Assembly: GCF_010994755.1 (NCBI RefSeq)
Contig: NZ_WHSB02000003.1
Span: forward strand, 653,160-717,159
Source of the DNA: Shinella lacus
Lineage (GTDB): Bacteria; Pseudomonadota; Alphaproteobacteria; Rhizobiales; Rhizobiaceae
Length of the DNA stretch: 64,000 nt
Reading direction: 5' to 3'
Shown here: one piece after another, positions 1 through 10,490 of the stretch
How the letters are laid out: the number at the start of each line of letters is the position of its first letter
How positions within the stretch are numbered: the first letter of the stretch is position 1
The notes under the pieces: generated by a model
Database searches by the model: none
The model's input: only the letters and a program-made list of their open reading frames with translations
What the model was told of the DNA's origin: nothing
Program-made: the position numbers and the translations under genes

Positions 1-3
1 ATA

Positions 4-369
4 TCAGTTGGCCGTCCCGTCCGGCGTGATGCTCTGGCTGTCGCCACCGCTGCCGGATTGCGAAGTCGGATCGCGTTCCGTCGGAACCGTCTCGCTGCCG
101 CCGGGAACGGTATTGTCGATCGTATCCTGCGTCGACGTGCCGTTCGAGGTGGAGGACGTCTGCTCGGTGTCGACCGTCGGATCGACCCGCTCACCCCAAA
201 TCTCGACACCGCCCCATACCAGGACGGCAAGCGCAAGGCTGATGCCGAGCACCTTCAGCATCGGTTTGCCGAGGCGGCCCTGGCGGGTTTCCTGCGCCGC
301 ATAATTCTTGCGGGCGGGATCGTGGGTGCGGGTCAGCGGATCGCCGCGTTCGTCTTGCTGATGGGTCAT
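4..369 (-). CDS. small single-pass membrane protein, unknown function
   Basis: A 121-residue protein. Residues 1-36 are hydrophilic and basic. One hydrophobic segment follows at about 37-57 (VLGISLALAVLVWGGVEIWG). The tail is Ser/Thr/Gly-rich, low in complexity and acidic, ending SITPDGTAN. This suggests a type II inner membrane protein with an unstructured periplasmic tail. I recognise no domain. Its neighbour at 436-1884 is on the same strand but reads towards it across a 66-base gap, so co-transcription is possible. Confidence 0.7.
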   Translation of the reverse strand: MTHQQDERGDPLTRTHDPARKNYAAQETRQGRLGKPMLKVLGISLALAVLVWGGVEIWGERVDPTVDTEQTSSTSNGTSTQDTIDNTVPGGSETVPTERDPTSQSGSGGDSQSITPDGTAN

Positions 370-435
370 GGCAGCACTCCCTGCTTTTCGCGTCAGGGAA
401 GGAACTTGCGGTGAAGACGAAAGTTCCCGCCGTCT

Positions 436-1884
436 CTATGCCTCCGCAGGGCCATCCAGTCCCAACGCTTCTAGAAGAAGGCGTTGGCGCAGCAGCAGAT
501 GGGTCAGCGCGATCACGTCGCCCTTTGCCGGCTGGTGCGTCATGCCCTCGTCGACGGCCTCGACGATCGCCTCCAGCGTATCGGCGATTTCGCGGGAGAC
601 GCCGTGAAGCTCGGCAAAGCGCCGGTCGGCGACCGCCGCCGCCAGCGTCAGGGTGTTCACGCGCCCGATGCCGCGTGGCACCTTTGCGCCGGCATCGACA
701 TAACCATCCGGCAGGCCGCCCTTGAGATTGGCGATCCGGCGGTAACGGATGGCATCGATGATCTGGTCGACCGCCTGGCAGGCTCCGGCGACACGGGAGG
801 GATGGTCCGTATCGGCCGCTGCATGCGGCAGCAGTTCGAGTTTGCCGGGGTGGCGGCCGGCAAGCGTGAGATAGGGCAACATCGGCCCGCTGAGCGCCCC
901 GCTTTCCGCATCCTTGAAAAGATCGGCGTCGATTGCCGCGTGGCGTACCTGTCCGGCCGCCAGCGCACGGTCGAGCGCCCCCGCATCCACGACCTCGCCG
1001 CGATCGTAGTTGACGACCACCGCCCCGCGGTTCATCGCCGACAGCACGGCCTCGCCGACGATGCCGGCATTGGCATAGGCCCGTGTCACCGCATCGAGCC
1101 GGCCAAGGCCGACATGGACGGTGAGCACATCCGCCCCCTGCGCCGCCGCGGCCGGTGTTTCCGCGTGCTCGAACCCTTCCGCCTCGATCCATTGCCGGTG
1201 TTTCGCCCGCGCATGTACCACGACATGCATGCCGAAGGCGCGCGCGAGTTTGGCGACCTCGCGGCCGATATTGCCATAGCCGAGCACCGCCATCCGGCGG
1301 CCTTCCAGCTTGCCGGTCGGGTAGGATTTGAGGTCGCGGCCGGTATCGAAATCGCCGGCGACGACCCGTTGGTGAAGCAGGTCGACCGGCAGGTCCGGCG
1401 TGACCTTGAGCACCGCCTTCATCACCATCTGCGCCGTTGCGCGGCTGTTGATGCCGGGCGTGTTCATCAGCGGTGCGACGCCGCCTTCGCCATCGCCGCC
1501 GCCCCAGGAGGCAGAGCCCATATTACCCGTACCAGCACCGATGCGCACGCCGCCGAGCGGGAACAGGGCCTGCATCGGAATGAAGGTCGCCGCGGCGATC
1601 AGCGCGTCATATTGGCCATGGGCGGTCTGCGCGAGGATGTCGTCCTTGGTGCTCAGGTCCGGCTGGTAGAAGAAATGGATGCCGGGCGGCAAGGCCCCGC
1701 CCGCATAGGGGCCATCATGGAACGTGCCACCCTGCGCCTCGATATGCGCTTGCACCTCGCCGTGATCGGGCCGGCCGTTCGCATCGAAGCGAAGGCCGAT
1801 CAGGTCGGCGATCAGGATTCGATAGGCGCGCTCGGGGTCGTCCAGCCGCGTCCGGTCTTCAAAAGCCGCGTGTCGATCCTGCAT
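436..1884 (-). CDS. D-isomer specific 2-hydroxyacid dehydrogenase family protein
   Basis: 482 residues, NAD(P)-binding oxidoreductase of the D-2-hydroxyacid/formate/phosphoglycerate dehydrogenase superfamily. The Rossmann motif GYGNIGREVAKLARAFGM is clear. Further on are NYDRGEVVDAGALDRAL, in the place of the catalytic Arg/Glu region, and a late His in LLPHAAADTDHPSR. The protein is longer than the usual 310-400 residues, with an N-terminal catalytic half and about 80 extra helical residues at the C-terminus. The start at 1884 is preferred over 1962 because GGGAGG lies just upstream and the longer N-terminus looks like leader sequence. Substrate is not predictable. It is divergent from the hydrolase at 2034 across 149 bases. 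Confidence 0.85.
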   Translation of the reverse strand: MQDRHAAFEDRTRLDDPERAYRILIADLIGLRFDANGRPDHGEVQAHIEAQGGTFHDGPYAGGALPPGIHFFYQPDLSTKDDILAQTAHGQYDALIAAATFIPMQALFPLGGVRIGAGTGNMGSASWGGGDGEGGVAPLMNTPGINSRATAQMVMKAVLKVTPDLPVDLLHQRVVAGDFDTGRDLKSYPTGKLEGRRMAVLGYGNIGREVAKLARAFGMHVVVHARAKHRQWIEAEGFEHAETPAAAAQGADVLTVHVGLGRLDAVTRAYANAGIVGEAVLSAMNRGAVVVNYDRGEVVDAGALDRALAAGQVRHAAIDADLFKDAESGALSGPMLPYLTLAGRHPGKLELLPHAAADTDHPSRVAGACQAVDQIIDAIRYRRIANLKGGLPDGYVDAGAKVPRGIGRVNTLTLAAAVADRRFAELHGVSREIADTLEAIVEAVDEGMTHQPAKGDVIALTHLLLRQRLLLEALGLDGPAEA

Positions 1885-2033
1885 GGCGCCCCTCCCTGCT
1901 TGTCCCCCATTTTTCGTAGGCGAGTTTTCCCGGGTCGGCAAGCACCAAGACAAAAGCGACATGCAAGGTCAAAACAACCATATTGCCCGCCCCGCGCGCC
2001 CCCGCCATAAAGAGGCGCACGAGAGGATTTCCA

Positions 2034-4034
2034 ATGACAGACCGCGCCTTCACCGTCATCGAAAACCAATGGATCACGCTTGCCGACGGCACGAGGCTCG
2101 CCGCCCGCATCTGGATGCCGGAGGGTGCGGAACAAGATCCCGTGCCCGCCGTCTTCGAATTCCTGCCTTACAGGAAGCGCGATGGAACGAGCCCGCGCGA
2201 TGAATCGACCTATCCGGTCTTCGCCGCCGCCGGCATTGCGGGCGTGCGGGTCGATATCCGCGGCTCGGGCGAATCCGACGGCGTCATCGATGGTGAATAC
2301 ACGCCGCTGGAATTGGCCAATGCCTGCGAACTCATCGCCTGGATCGCCGCGCAGCCCTGGTCGAACGGTGCGGTCGGCATGATGGGCATCTCCTGGGGCG
2401 GCTTCAACTGCCTGCAAGTCGCGGCACTCAAGCCCCCGGCACTGAAGGCCGTCATCTCCATTGCCTCCACCGTCGACCGCTATAACGACGACATCCATTA
2501 CAAAAACGGCACGCACCTTTCCGCCCAGCTCTCCTGGGCCGCCACCATGCTCGCCTACCAGTCGCGCTCGCCCGATCCCGAGATCGTCGGCGATCGCTGG
2601 AAGGCCATGTGGCTGGAGCGGCTCGAAAACGAGCCCTTCTTCCTGGAGGAATGGCTGCAACACCAGCGCCGCGATGCTTTCTGGAAACACGGTTCGATCG
2701 CAGAGGATTTTGCCGGCTTCCCCGTGCCTGCCCTCGTCATCGCCGGCTGGGCGGATGGCTATCGCAGCACGCCGCTGAAGGCCGTCGAAGGTCTTGGGGA
2801 CAAGGCGAAAGCGCTCATCGGCCCGTGGGTGCACAAATATCCGCATTTCGCCTGGCCGAAGCCCCGCATGGATTTCCACGCCGAGGCGATCGCTTGGTGG
2901 AACCGCTGGCTGCGCGGCGAGGAGAACGGCGCGGAAAACACACCGCAGGTGCGCGCCTATATCCAGGACGCCGCCCGCCCTTCGCTGCGCCGAGAAATCG
3001 ACCCCGGTTTCTGGATCGCCAAGGATCGTTGGCAGACGCCGGACATGGCGACCTTCTACGTGGAGCAATACGGCACGCTCGCGCCCGGTATGCCGATTGC
3101 CGGCGCCGTCGGCCATGACCGTTTTCTGAAATCGCCGCTCGACACCGGCATCATGGCCGGCGAGTGGTTCACGCTGAAGCCGGATGCGGAAATGGCGCTC
3201 GACCAGCGGCTCGACGATGCCGGTTCGCTCGTCATCGAGACGCCGCCGCTTGGAGAGCCCCAGGATTTCCTCGGCCAACCGGTGCTGGAACTCGACATCG
3301 CGACAGAGGCCGACATCGTCAATCTCTGCGCCCGCCTCGTCGATGTGCATCCAGACGGTACGGCGACGCGCGTCACCTTCGGCGTCGTGAACCTCGCGCA
3401 TCGCGGCGGCAATGCCGCACCGGAGGCCATGCCGCGTAGCGAAAAAACCCGCATCCGCCTCGTGCTTGACGCGATGGGCTATCGTTTTCGCGCCGGCCAT
3501 CGCATCCGCCTGTCGCTTTCGACAGCCTACTGGCCGATGGTACTGCCGCCGCCGACGGATGCCGGTGTGACGATCGACCTCGCCTCGCTCGGCCTTGCCC
3601 TGCCGAAGCTTGGCGCGCATCGTGTCATCGAGCTTCCCGAGCCGGAAAACCCCGATCCGCTGCCGAAATATACCGAGCTTGCGCCCGGCGAGACGGCGCG
3701 CGGCGTGGAGCGCGACCTGACGAACGGCCTCACCGAATATTCGATCTACGAGGACACCGGCCTCTATGAGCATCCCGGCACCGGGCTCGCCACGCGGCAG
3801 GTGCGCGACGAACTCTGGTCGATCGCCGAAAACGATCCGCTCTCGATGACCGGCACGGCGGTCTGGACCTGCGACATGCAGCGCCCCGGCTGGTTCGTGC
3901 GCACGGTCTCGATCGCGACCATCGCCTGCACCGCGACGGACTGGCTGATCTCGGCAAGCGTGCGCGCCTTCGAGGGCGAGGCACAGGTTTTCGAGAAGAC
4001 CTTCGAAAAGGCGATCCCGCGCGACTTCATGTGA
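2034..4034 (+). CDS. CocE/NonD family alpha/beta hydrolase (X-Pro dipeptidyl-peptidase S15-like)
   Basis: 666 residues. The N-terminal alpha/beta hydrolase domain begins with a typical strand pattern (MTDRAFTVIENQWITLADGT) and has the nucleophile elbow GISWGG with Ser120. A C-terminal jelly-roll domain, characteristic of CocE and X-Pro peptidases, starts near residue 330 (PDMATFYVEQYG) and includes PLGEPQDFLGQPVLELDIAT. Such enzymes cleave acyl esters, amides or N-terminal dipeptides. The cocaine-esterase name reflects the family only. The start was chosen for GAGAGGA 8 bases upstream. No signal peptide is seen, so it is probably cytoplasmic. It converges on dnaE2 with a 5-base gap. Confidence 0.9.
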   Translation: MTDRAFTVIENQWITLADGTRLAARIWMPEGAEQDPVPAVFEFLPYRKRDGTSPRDESTYPVFAAAGIAGVRVDIRGSGESDGVIDGEYTPLELANACELIAWIAAQPWSNGAVGMMGISWGGFNCLQVAALKPPALKAVISIASTVDRYNDDIHYKNGTHLSAQLSWAATMLAYQSRSPDPEIVGDRWKAMWLERLENEPFFLEEWLQHQRRDAFWKHGSIAEDFAGFPVPALVIAGWADGYRSTPLKAVEGLGDKAKALIGPWVHKYPHFAWPKPRMDFHAEAIAWWNRWLRGEENGAENTPQVRAYIQDAARPSLRREIDPGFWIAKDRWQTPDMATFYVEQYGTLAPGMPIAGAVGHDRFLKSPLDTGIMAGEWFTLKPDAEMALDQRLDDAGSLVIETPPLGEPQDFLGQPVLELDIATEADIVNLCARLVDVHPDGTATRVTFGVVNLAHRGGNAAPEAMPRSEKTRIRLVLDAMGYRFRAGHRIRLSLSTAYWPMVLPPPTDAGVTIDLASLGLALPKLGAHRVIELPEPENPDPLPKYTELAPGETARGVERDLTNGLTEYSIYEDTGLYEHPGTGLATRQVRDELWSIAENDPLSMTGTAVWTCDMQRPGWFVRTVSIATIACTATDWLISASVRAFEGEAQVFEKTFEKAIPRDFM

Positions 4035-4039
4035 GCCGG

Positions 4040-7000
4040 TCAGTGGAAGTCGCGGGATTTGACGCGGATTTCATCGATATGGCCGTAGCCGTCGACGAGA
4101 TTTCGCGGTTTTGCAAGTTTTGGCGCGCCACGCGGATCGTGTGGCGGGCTGCCGTGATGGAATTCGTCGCCGCGCCCATGCGGTAGGGGAAACGGCCCGT
4201 CCCGATGGCCGACGCTGGCGAGCATGCCGGAAAGGTCCGTAAGGTGCTGGGCCACCACATGCACCACCTCCCCCTCTCGCTGGATGTAGCCCTTCACGCC
4301 GAGCATGGAGGCGCCCATCACGACCTTGCGATAGGCGATAAAAACCTTTCTCCAGACGACGAGGTTGGCAATGCCCGTCTCGTCTTCGAGCGTCACGAAG
4401 ATGACGCCCTTGGCTGAACCCGGCCGCTGGCGCACGAGGATCACGCCGGCCGTCTCGACCCGGGTGCGGTCGCGCAGGTTCGTCGCGACATGGCAGGAGA
4501 GGATTTTCTGCCGTTGCAGATCCTCCCGCAGGAAGCTGACGGGATGGGCCCGCAGCGTCAGCCCGACATGGCCATAGTCCTCGACGACCTCGTTGCCAGC
4601 CGTCATGGGGCGAAGCGCAACGGCCGGCTCGTCCAGTTCCGCGATCACCGCCGCCTCCCTTTCAGCTGCCGCGACGAAGAGTGGAAGCGGTTCGTCGCGC
4701 AAAGCACGGATAGCCCAGAGCGCCTCGCGCCGGGCTAGCCCCAGCGACGGCCGAAAGGCATCCGCCTCGGCCAGTTCGACAAGGGGTGACACCGGCAGTT
4801 CGGCGCGACGCCAGAGATCGTCCACGGAAACGAAAGGTTCGTCGGCCCGCTTCGAGATGAGTTTTCCGGCCTCCGCATTGCTGAGACCCTTGATCATTTT
4901 GAGGCCAAGCCGCACCGCAAAGCGCTTCTTGTCCTCCGTCGGCTCCAGCGTGCAATCCCACCGGCTCGCATTGACGCAGACCGGCCGAACCTCCACCCCA
5001 TGCTCCTGCGCATCGCGCACGATCTGCGCCGGCGCGTAGAAGCCCATGGGTTGCGAGTTGAGCAGCGCTGCGCAGAAAATATCCGGGTGATGGCACTTCA
5101 TCCACGCGGAGGCGTAGGCGATGATGGCGAAACTATAGGCGTGGCTTTCCGGAAAACCATAGGAGCCGAAGCCTTCGAGTTGGCGGCACATACGTTCGGC
5201 GAATTCGATTGGATAATTGTTCTTGGTCATGCCAGAGATGAGTTCTTGCCGAAATTTATCGACGCCACCCGTGTGTTTGAAGGTCGCCATAGCCCGCCGC
5301 AACTGATCGGCCCTGCCGGCTGAAAAGCCGGCCCCAACAATAGCCACTTGCATGGCCTGCTCCTGAAACAAGGGCACACCCAGTGTCTTTTTGAGGACAT
5401 TCTTTAAGTTTTCGTCATCAGGATAATCTGGTTTTTCCAACTTCTGACGACGGCGCAAATAGGGATGCACCATGTCCCCCTGGATCGGGCCGGGCCGGAC
5501 AATCGCCACTTGGATGACGATGTCGTAGAATTCTTTCGGCCTAAGTCTTGGCAACATGGACATTTGCGCCCGACTCTCGATCTGGAAGGTGCCGAGCGTA
5601 TCTGCCTTGGAAATCATCTCGTAAGTTGGCTCATCATCCAGGCTAATGTTCCAGAGGCCTTTTTGAATGCCCTTGAGGTCTTCCAGATATTCGAAAGCCC
5701 GGCGCATGCAGGACAGCATGCCGAGCGCCAGCACATCCACCTTCATGAATTCCAGGAACTCGACATCGTCCTTGTCCCATTCGATGACCTGGCGATCATC
5801 CATGGCGGCAGGCTCGATCGGCACGAGATCGTCGAGCCGATCACGGGTCAGCACGAAGCCGCCGGGATGCTGGGAAAGATGGCGCGGCACACCGGTCAAT
5901 TGCCGGGAGAGCTCTACCAACAGCCGGATGCGTCGATCGTCGACATTAAAGCCGATATCTTCGATCTGTGCCTTCGGAATATCGTTGGACCAACCCCAGA
6001 CCTGCGACGACAAGGCTTTGAGCACGTCCTCGGGCATGCCGAGTGCACGCCCGACATCCCGCATGGCGCCGCGGGAGCGATAGCGGGTGACCGTGGCGCA
6101 AAGCGCAGCGCGATCATGGCCATAGGTATCGTAGACCCACTGGATGACCTCTTCGCGCCGTTCATGCTCGAAATCGACGTCGATGTCGGGTGGCTCACCG
6201 CGCTGCTCCGAAACGAACCGCTCGAAAAGCAAACCATTGTTGGTTGCATTAATTGAGGTAATACCGAGAGCGTAGCACACCGCGCTGTTTGCCGCCGATC
6301 CCCTGCCCTGGCAAAGAATGCCGATCGATCGGGCATGGCGGACAATCGAGTTCACTGTCAGGAAGTAAGGGGCATACTTCATCTTCTCGATGAGACGCAG
6401 TTCATAGTTCAGCTTCTTGCAGACGATATCCGGCACGCCGTCCGGGTATCGGTTCGCGGCTCCCTCCCAGGTGTATTTCTCCAGTGCCTCCTGTGGCGTA
6501 AGGTGGGCATACTCCTTCTCGTCGGGATATTGGTATTGCAATTCATCCAGTGAGAACTGGCAACGCTCCATAACCTCAAGCGTGCGTCGAAGCGCTTCCG
6601 GAAAGCGCGTGAAGAGGCGGTGCATTTCTTCCGGGGGTTTCAGGTAGCGGTCGGCATGACGCTCGCGCAAGAAGCCGGCATTGTCGATGGTGACGTTGTG
6701 GCGGATGCAGGTCACGATGTCCTGCAACATCCGCCGGCCTGGTTCGTGGTAGAGCACGTCATTGGTAACGACGGTCGGCACGCGATATTGCGTGGCTAGG
6801 TTGGAGAGGTCAAAGAGGCGGAGCTGATCGTTCGGCCGACGGCGAAGCGTCAGGGCGAGGTAGCAGCGGTCCTTGAATGTTTCACGCATGCGGCGGAGCT
6901 GGAAGGCCGCGGTCTCGTCCGCTTCGTCGGGGACCAGAACGGCGATGAGGCCTTCGTTCCAATCCACGACGTCTGACCAGTCGAGATGGCATTTGCCCTT

Positions 7001-7321
7001 GCCCGCTTTCTTCTTGCCGATAGTGAGCATGCGGCAGAGGCGCCCGTACGCGTCGCGGTCGGTGGGATAGACGAGCAGCGACATGCCGTCGACAAGGTCG
7101 AGCCGGCAACCGACGATGAGGCGCACGATGTTGGCGTCCGCAGGCAGCTCCTTCGCCGCCCTATGGGCCTGAACGACGCCGGCAAGGCTGTTGCGGTCGA
7201 CAACGGCCAGGGCCTCGATGCCGAGAGCACTCGCCTGGGCGAACAATTCCGCGCTGCTGCTGGCGCCCCTCAGGAACGAGAAGTGGGACGTGACCTGGAG
7301 CTCTGCGTAGCGCGGCTTCAT
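4040..7321 (-). CDS. dnaE2: error-prone DNA polymerase DnaE2 (ImuC)
   Basis: 1093 residues, C-family DNA polymerase alpha subunit of the SOS mutasome. It opens with a PHP domain ([13 protein letters not shown], residues 10-22). The palm carries GRGSAANS (339-346) and the catalytic acidic cluster PPDIDVDF (Asp379, Asp381, Asp383). An OB-fold domain lies near the C-terminus ([20 protein letters not shown]). The start at 7321 overlaps the imuB stop as ATGA, which points to translational coupling. It acts with ImuA and ImuB in translesion synthesis and damage-induced mutagenesis, and is the last gene of a LexA-controlled operon. Confidence 0.97.
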   Translation of the reverse strand: MKPRYAELQVTSHFSFLRGASSSAELFAQASALGIEALAVVDRNSLAGVVQAHRAAKELPADANIVRLIVGCRLDLVDGMSLLVYPTDRDAYGRLCRMLTIGKKKAGKGKCHLDWSDVVDWNEGLIAVLVPDEADETAAFQLRRMRETFKDRCYLALTLRRRPNDQLRLFDLSNLATQYRVPTVVTNDVLYHEPGRRMLQDIVTCIRHNVTIDNAGFLRERHADRYLKPPEEMHRLFTRFPEALRRTLEVMERCQFSLDELQYQYPDEKEYAHLTPQEALEKYTWEGAANRYPDGVPDIVCKKLNYELRLIEKMKYAPYFLTVNSIVRHARSIGILCQGRGSAANSAVCYALGITSINATNNGLLFERFVSEQRGEPPDIDVDFEHERREEVIQWVYDTYGHDRAALCATVTRYRSRGAMRDVGRALGMPEDVLKALSSQVWGWSNDIPKAQIEDIGFNVDDRRIRLLVELSRQLTGVPRHLSQHPGGFVLTRDRLDDLVPIEPAAMDDRQVIEWDKDDVEFLEFMKVDVLALGMLSCMRRAFEYLEDLKGIQKGLWNISLDDEPTYEMISKADTLGTFQIESRAQMSMLPRLRPKEFYDIVIQVAIVRPGPIQGDMVHPYLRRRQKLEKPDYPDDENLKNVLKKTLGVPLFQEQAMQVAIVGAGFSAGRADQLRRAMATFKHTGGVDKFRQELISGMTKNNYPIEFAERMCRQLEGFGSYGFPESHAYSFAIIAYASAWMKCHHPDIFCAALLNSQPMGFYAPAQIVRDAQEHGVEVRPVCVNASRWDCTLEPTEDKKRFAVRLGLKMIKGLSNAEAGKLISKRADEPFVSVDDLWRRAELPVSPLVELAEADAFRPSLGLARREALWAIRALRDEPLPLFVAAAEREAAVIAELDEPAVALRPMTAGNEVVEDYGHVGLTLRAHPVSFLREDLQRQKILSCHVATNLRDRTRVETAGVILVRQRPGSAKGVIFVTLEDETGIANLVVWRKVFIAYRKVVMGASMLGVKGYIQREGEVVHVVAQHLTDLSGMLASVGHRDGPFPLPHGRGDEFHHGSPPHDPRGAPKLAKPRNLVDGYGHIDEIRVKSRDFH

Positions 7322-8841
7322 GCGAAAATTCCGTGCAGGAACCAGCGGCCGAGGCCGGCTGTCACCTGCTGTTCGTCGCCCGAGCGGAAGAGCCAGAAGC
7401 GTTCCCCGGCGGCATCCTCCACCTGGAAATAGTCGCGTACGGCGGCAAGTTCGGCGTCGCGCTTCCACCATTCGCCGAAGATGCGTTCAGGACCGTCTGC
7501 CCGTTTCACCAGCCGGCGCTTTCCGCGCCAGGTGAAGGAGGCGGGCGGGTGGTCGGGCAGGAGCGCCATGACCTCGATCGGCTCGGGCCGGGCCAGCAGG
7601 CGCGCCGGACGTGGCCAGCGGTTCTGCCAGGTCGTGCCGACATCGGGTGAGAGCGGCGAAATGCGGCGGAAGGAGCGTTCCGGCACGTCGCTTTCGACGG
7701 GGGCGATGCGGTAGAGGCGGGCGGCCCCGATGCGGTTGGCGATCACGTCGACGAGACCGGCAATGTCGGCCTGCTCCTCCTCGATCAGCGAGGAGACCGC
7801 CTGTTGCAGGACGAGCGGTTCGGCAAGCTTGGCGGTCAGGTCCATGATCTCGATGCCGAAACCCGGATCGATCGTCTCGATGCGGTCCGAGAGGAGCCGG
7901 GTGAGGCGGTCCTCGTCGCGAACGGCGCGTGCAGTGCCGACGCGGATCGCCTGGAGCGAACTGTCGACGCGGTGGAAGAGGAGATCGAGCCGGCGGGCGC
8001 CGAGGCCGCGTTTTTCCAGCGCCTGGCAGAGATCGTGCACGAGGCCCTTCGTGTAGCGCGCGATGGTTTCGGGCGCGCCGATCGGCTCGCCGAACACTTT
8101 GCGGGCCGTCACGACATCGGGATCGCGCAGCGGATCGACGGGCTCCGAGATCGTGCCCTGGATCTGGTCGAGCCGGCGGCCGAGGAGCGGGCCGAAGCGC
8201 AGCACCAGCGGCGCGCGGGGCACGGCCAGCACGTCGCCGATAGTGGCGAAGCCGAGCACGCGTAGTCCCGTGACGGTTTCCGGCGGTATCCGCAGCCCGA
8301 GGATCGGCAGCGGCGCGACGGTTTCGCCCACCGTGCCCGGCGCAATGACGCGCACGGGATCGGCAAGGAAACGGGCGGCGGCATGCGCGGCACCCCAGCT
8401 ATCCGCCACCGCCGCGCGCGCAAAAATGCCGGAGGCCGCGAGGCGGTTGACGAGGCCGGTCAGCATGCGTTCCTCGCCGCCATGCAGATGGTCGGCGCCG
8501 GTCGTGTCGATGACCAGGCCATCCGGCGGATCGGGCGCGACGATGGGCGCATAATGCTGCAAGGCCCAGAGCGACAGGCGCTCCAGCGCCGCCGCATCCG
8601 CCGCGGGATCGGCCGGCATGGTCACGATCTCGGGCACCAGCGCATGGGCCTTGGTGAGCGGCATTCCGACGCGCAGGCCCGCCTGTTCGGCCGGCTTGCT
8701 CACGGCGGTCAGGATGCGGCGCGAGCCCTCCCGGCCGACGAGCACGAGCCGCTTGTCAGGCGGAGGCGCCGAGGCGCCAAGCGCCCGCCTCAGACGATCG
8801 ATCGGCCAGCCGGGAAGAAAAAGCGATACGACCCTCGGCAT
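7318..8841 (-). CDS. imuB: ImuB, inactive Y-family polymerase homologue of the SOS mutasome
   Basis: 507 residues. The N-terminus ([20 protein letters not shown]) aligns with Y-family polymerases but lacks the acidic D-x-D catalytic segment found in DinB, as expected for ImuB, a non-catalytic scaffold that binds the beta clamp, ImuA and DnaE2. The middle has the fingers/little-finger-like segments and the C-terminus is the ImuB-specific tail. The start at 8841 removes a low-quality leader and overlaps the imuA 3' end by 86 bases. It lies between imuA and dnaE2 in the standard order. Confidence 0.95.
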   Translation of the reverse strand: MPRVVSLFLPGWPIDRLRRALGASAPPPDKRLVLVGREGSRRILTAVSKPAEQAGLRVGMPLTKAHALVPEIVTMPADPAADAAALERLSLWALQHYAPIVAPDPPDGLVIDTTGADHLHGGEERMLTGLVNRLAASGIFARAAVADSWGAAHAAARFLADPVRVIAPGTVGETVAPLPILGLRIPPETVTGLRVLGFATIGDVLAVPRAPLVLRFGPLLGRRLDQIQGTISEPVDPLRDPDVVTARKVFGEPIGAPETIARYTKGLVHDLCQALEKRGLGARRLDLLFHRVDSSLQAIRVGTARAVRDEDRLTRLLSDRIETIDPGFGIEIMDLTAKLAEPLVLQQAVSSLIEEEQADIAGLVDVIANRIGAARLYRIAPVESDVPERSFRRISPLSPDVGTTWQNRWPRPARLLARPEPIEVMALLPDHPPASFTWRGKRRLVKRADGPERIFGEWWKRDAELAAVRDYFQVEDAAGERFWLFRSGDEQQVTAGLGRWFLHGIFA

Positions 8842-9517
8842 CGGGTGCCTCCACGTCAAAGTCTGCCGCCTCGCCGGCCCGGCAGCGCACGAGTTGCAAA
8901 AGCCACTGCGCCCGGCCGATGCCGGGCACGGGAAGGGCGACGGACGGCCGGACGGCAACCCGCCAGCGCGTCACGGCGGAAGAGGGTTGCCCAAAGGCAC
9001 TCTCCTCCGACCGGTGCTTGAAACGGCGCAGCGCAATGCCGAGCGTGCCACCGGCCTCGGCCGCCAGTTGCAGGCGGCGCGAGGCGGTCAGCGACAATCG
9101 CGCCACCTCCGCCACCACCGCGCCGAGCCCGCCATGGCGCAGGCCCTCCTCGAAACAGAGGAGCAGGCTTTTTTCATCGCCCGCCTCCACATAGATGACG
9201 CGGCCGGGGGCGAGCCCCGCCTGCGCGAGTGCAGGCGCGAAAAGATCGGGCCGGGTCAGGATCCAGAGCACCTGTCCCTTGGTGCGCGCCGCGATGCCGG
9301 CGGCAAAGAGCATGGCGGCCGCCCCCTCGACCGCATCGTTGCCTCCGCCGCAGACCTCGTGCAGGCTCGCAAGCGCCAGCCCGCCGCCCGGCAGCCTGTC
9401 GTCTATGTCCGGCACGCCGAAGGGCAGCACCGCCCGGTCACGCGCGGCACGGCCATCGAACTGCCGGATGCGGTCGCGCAGATCGGCGACAACGGCATGG
9501 GCGGCGGAGGCAGACAT
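8756..9517 (-). CDS. imuA: ImuA, RecA-like SOS mutagenesis protein
   Basis: 253 residues, RecA/SulA-like fold. The conserved opening LPFGVPDIDDRLPGGGLALA and the HEVCGGGNDAVEG segment match ImuA. ImuA accompanies ImuB and DnaE2 in alphaproteobacterial translesion synthesis. An upstream in-frame ATG at 9568 would lie on the far side of the LexA box, so the ATG at 9517, with GGGAG about 10 bases before it, is the likely start. It is the first gene of the operon. Confidence 0.92.
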   Translation of the reverse strand: MSASAAHAVVADLRDRIRQFDGRAARDRAVLPFGVPDIDDRLPGGGLALASLHEVCGGGNDAVEGAAAMLFAAGIAARTKGQVLWILTRPDLFAPALAQAGLAPGRVIYVEAGDEKSLLLCFEEGLRHGGLGAVVAEVARLSLTASRRLQLAAEAGGTLGIALRRFKHRSEESAFGQPSSAVTRWRVAVRPSVALPVPGIGRAQWLLQLVRCRAGEAADFDVEAPDAEGRIAFSSRLADRSSEAGAWRLGASA

Positions 9518-9549
9518 CGGCGTTGCGGCTCCCGGGTTTGAGAAGGTTT

Positions 9550-9564
9550 GTTCTTTATTTGTTC
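9550..9564 (-). promoter_or_regulatory. LexA (SOS) box of the imu operon
   Basis: GTTC, 7 bases (TTTATTT), GTTC, an exact match to the alphaproteobacterial LexA operator GTTC-N7-GTTC. It ends 33 bases upstream of the preferred imuA start and would cover the promoter. It predicts repression by LexA and induction after DNA damage. Confidence 0.88.
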
Positions 9565-9691
9565 TCAAAGTGCGCGAGAGTCAATCACTGAGTCGCAGGG
9601 GAAAGATCACAGTTTGAATCATCGGCTGGAACCAACGGGCGCGGCGGTCGTTCTTGCTCATGCCATTCCATCAAATCCAGGAGACATGTCC

Positions 9692-9997
9692 ATGGCTGAC
9701 GAAAAGAGCACCGGCAAGCGCACGCTTGGTGTCGTTGAAAGTGGCGATAGCATTTCGGAGGATGCCCGTGCGGCGGCTGCGGAAGCGACGGTCAGCGAAC
9801 AGATCGAAGTGCTGAAGGCGGAAATCAGCCGGCTGAAGGAAACCGCGGGGCTGATCGCCGAAGGCACCGGCCAGCTTGCCGTCGCCAAGGCGGAATCGCT
9901 GCGCGAGGATATCCGCCAGACGATCCAGGCCAATCCGCTCGCCACGCTCGCAGGCGCCGCGTTTATCGGCTACCTCTTCGGCCTGCGGCACCGGTAA
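9692..9997 (+). CDS. DUF883 family membrane-anchored protein (ElaB/YqjD-like)
   Basis: 101 residues. A long amphipathic helix (about 20-70, SEQIEVLKAEISRLKETAGL) is followed by QTIQANPLATLAGAAFIGYL and the basic end GLRHR, which is the DUF883 pattern of one C-terminal membrane anchor with a glycine-rich turn. E. coli relatives ElaB and YqjD sit in the inner membrane and bind ribosomes in stationary phase; a similar role here is inference. ATG 9692 is spaced 8 bases from AGGAG, better than the ATG at 9686. It converges with a second DUF883 gene. Confidence 0.85.
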   Translation: MADEKSTGKRTLGVVESGDSISEDARAAAAEATVSEQIEVLKAEISRLKETAGLIAEGTGQLAVAKAESLREDIRQTIQANPLATLAGAAFIGYLFGLRHR

Positions 9998-10043
9998 GAA
10001 TAAGCGGAGGCAATGGTTTGCCTTCGTTTGTTGAAGCACATGA

Positions 10044-10068
10044 AAAAGCCCGGCAGTGCCGGGCTTTT
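10044..10068. terminator. bidirectional intrinsic terminator
   Basis: Perfect inverted repeat AAAAGCCCGGCA / TGCCGGGCTTTT around a single-base centre, between two convergent DUF883 genes. A-runs on the left and T-runs on the right give a U tract in either direction. Confidence 0.85.
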
Positions 10069-10073
10069 CCAGT

Positions 10074-10400
10074 TCAGAACCAGCGCTGCTGGCGCCGCGG
10101 CGGCTCGCTTTCGAGGGAACCGAGCAGATAGCCGATGACGACACCGGCAAGGCCGGCCGTCAACACCACGGTGGACAGTGCGGCCGGATGCTCGCGTGCG
10201 GCCTGGGCCACGGCAGCACCTTCGTTGCGCACATATTTCGTTGCCGAACGGACAGCGGGCCGGGCAGCCTCGACGGCATTGCCGGCGCGATCGCGGATCG
10301 TGTCATAGGCTTCGCTGCCCCGTTCGCCGAGGTCCTTCTGAAGCGCGGCGATTTCTGCGCGAAGAGCGGAAATCTGGGATTGAACGTCGTTGCTTGCCAT
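10074..10400 (-). CDS. DUF883 family membrane-anchored protein
   Basis: 108 residues. A coiled helix (VQSQISALRAEIAALQKDLG, 7-26) precedes a hydrophobic anchor (LSTVVLTAGLAGVVIGYLLG, about 75-94) and an Arg-rich end. It has the same architecture as the gene at 9692-9997, but the sequences differ enough that this is not a recent tandem copy. It is preceded by GGAGACC before the ATG. Probable inner membrane stress or stationary-phase protein; function is not established. Confidence 0.85.
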   Translation of the reverse strand: MASNDVQSQISALRAEIAALQKDLGERGSEAYDTIRDRAGNAVEAARPAVRSATKYVRNEGAAVAQAAREHPAALSTVVLTAGLAGVVIGYLLGSLESEPPRRQQRWF

Positions 10401-10490
10401 TACGGTCTCCTTATCAGCAATGGAGACCGAACGGCTGGCGGGCGGCTTGGTTCCAAGCGGCCGGAAAAGTTGCCCGTCAGCTTGCCCTCC

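Noticed and set aside
484..2010. Long plus-strand frame opposite the 2-hydroxyacid dehydrogenase gene
   Set aside because: It mirrors the real gene with no start signal and a composition-driven, His/Arg/Asp-rich translation. High GC keeps the antisense frame open.
1812..3773. 653-codon minus-strand frame opposite the CocE hydrolase
   Set aside because: No ribosome binding site and no recognisable domain; the opposite strand encodes a full alpha/beta hydrolase with catalytic motif.
9686..9997. ATG at 9686 as the DUF883 start
   Set aside because: It leaves only 2 bases between AGGAG and the start; ATG 9692 gives normal spacing. The difference is two residues.
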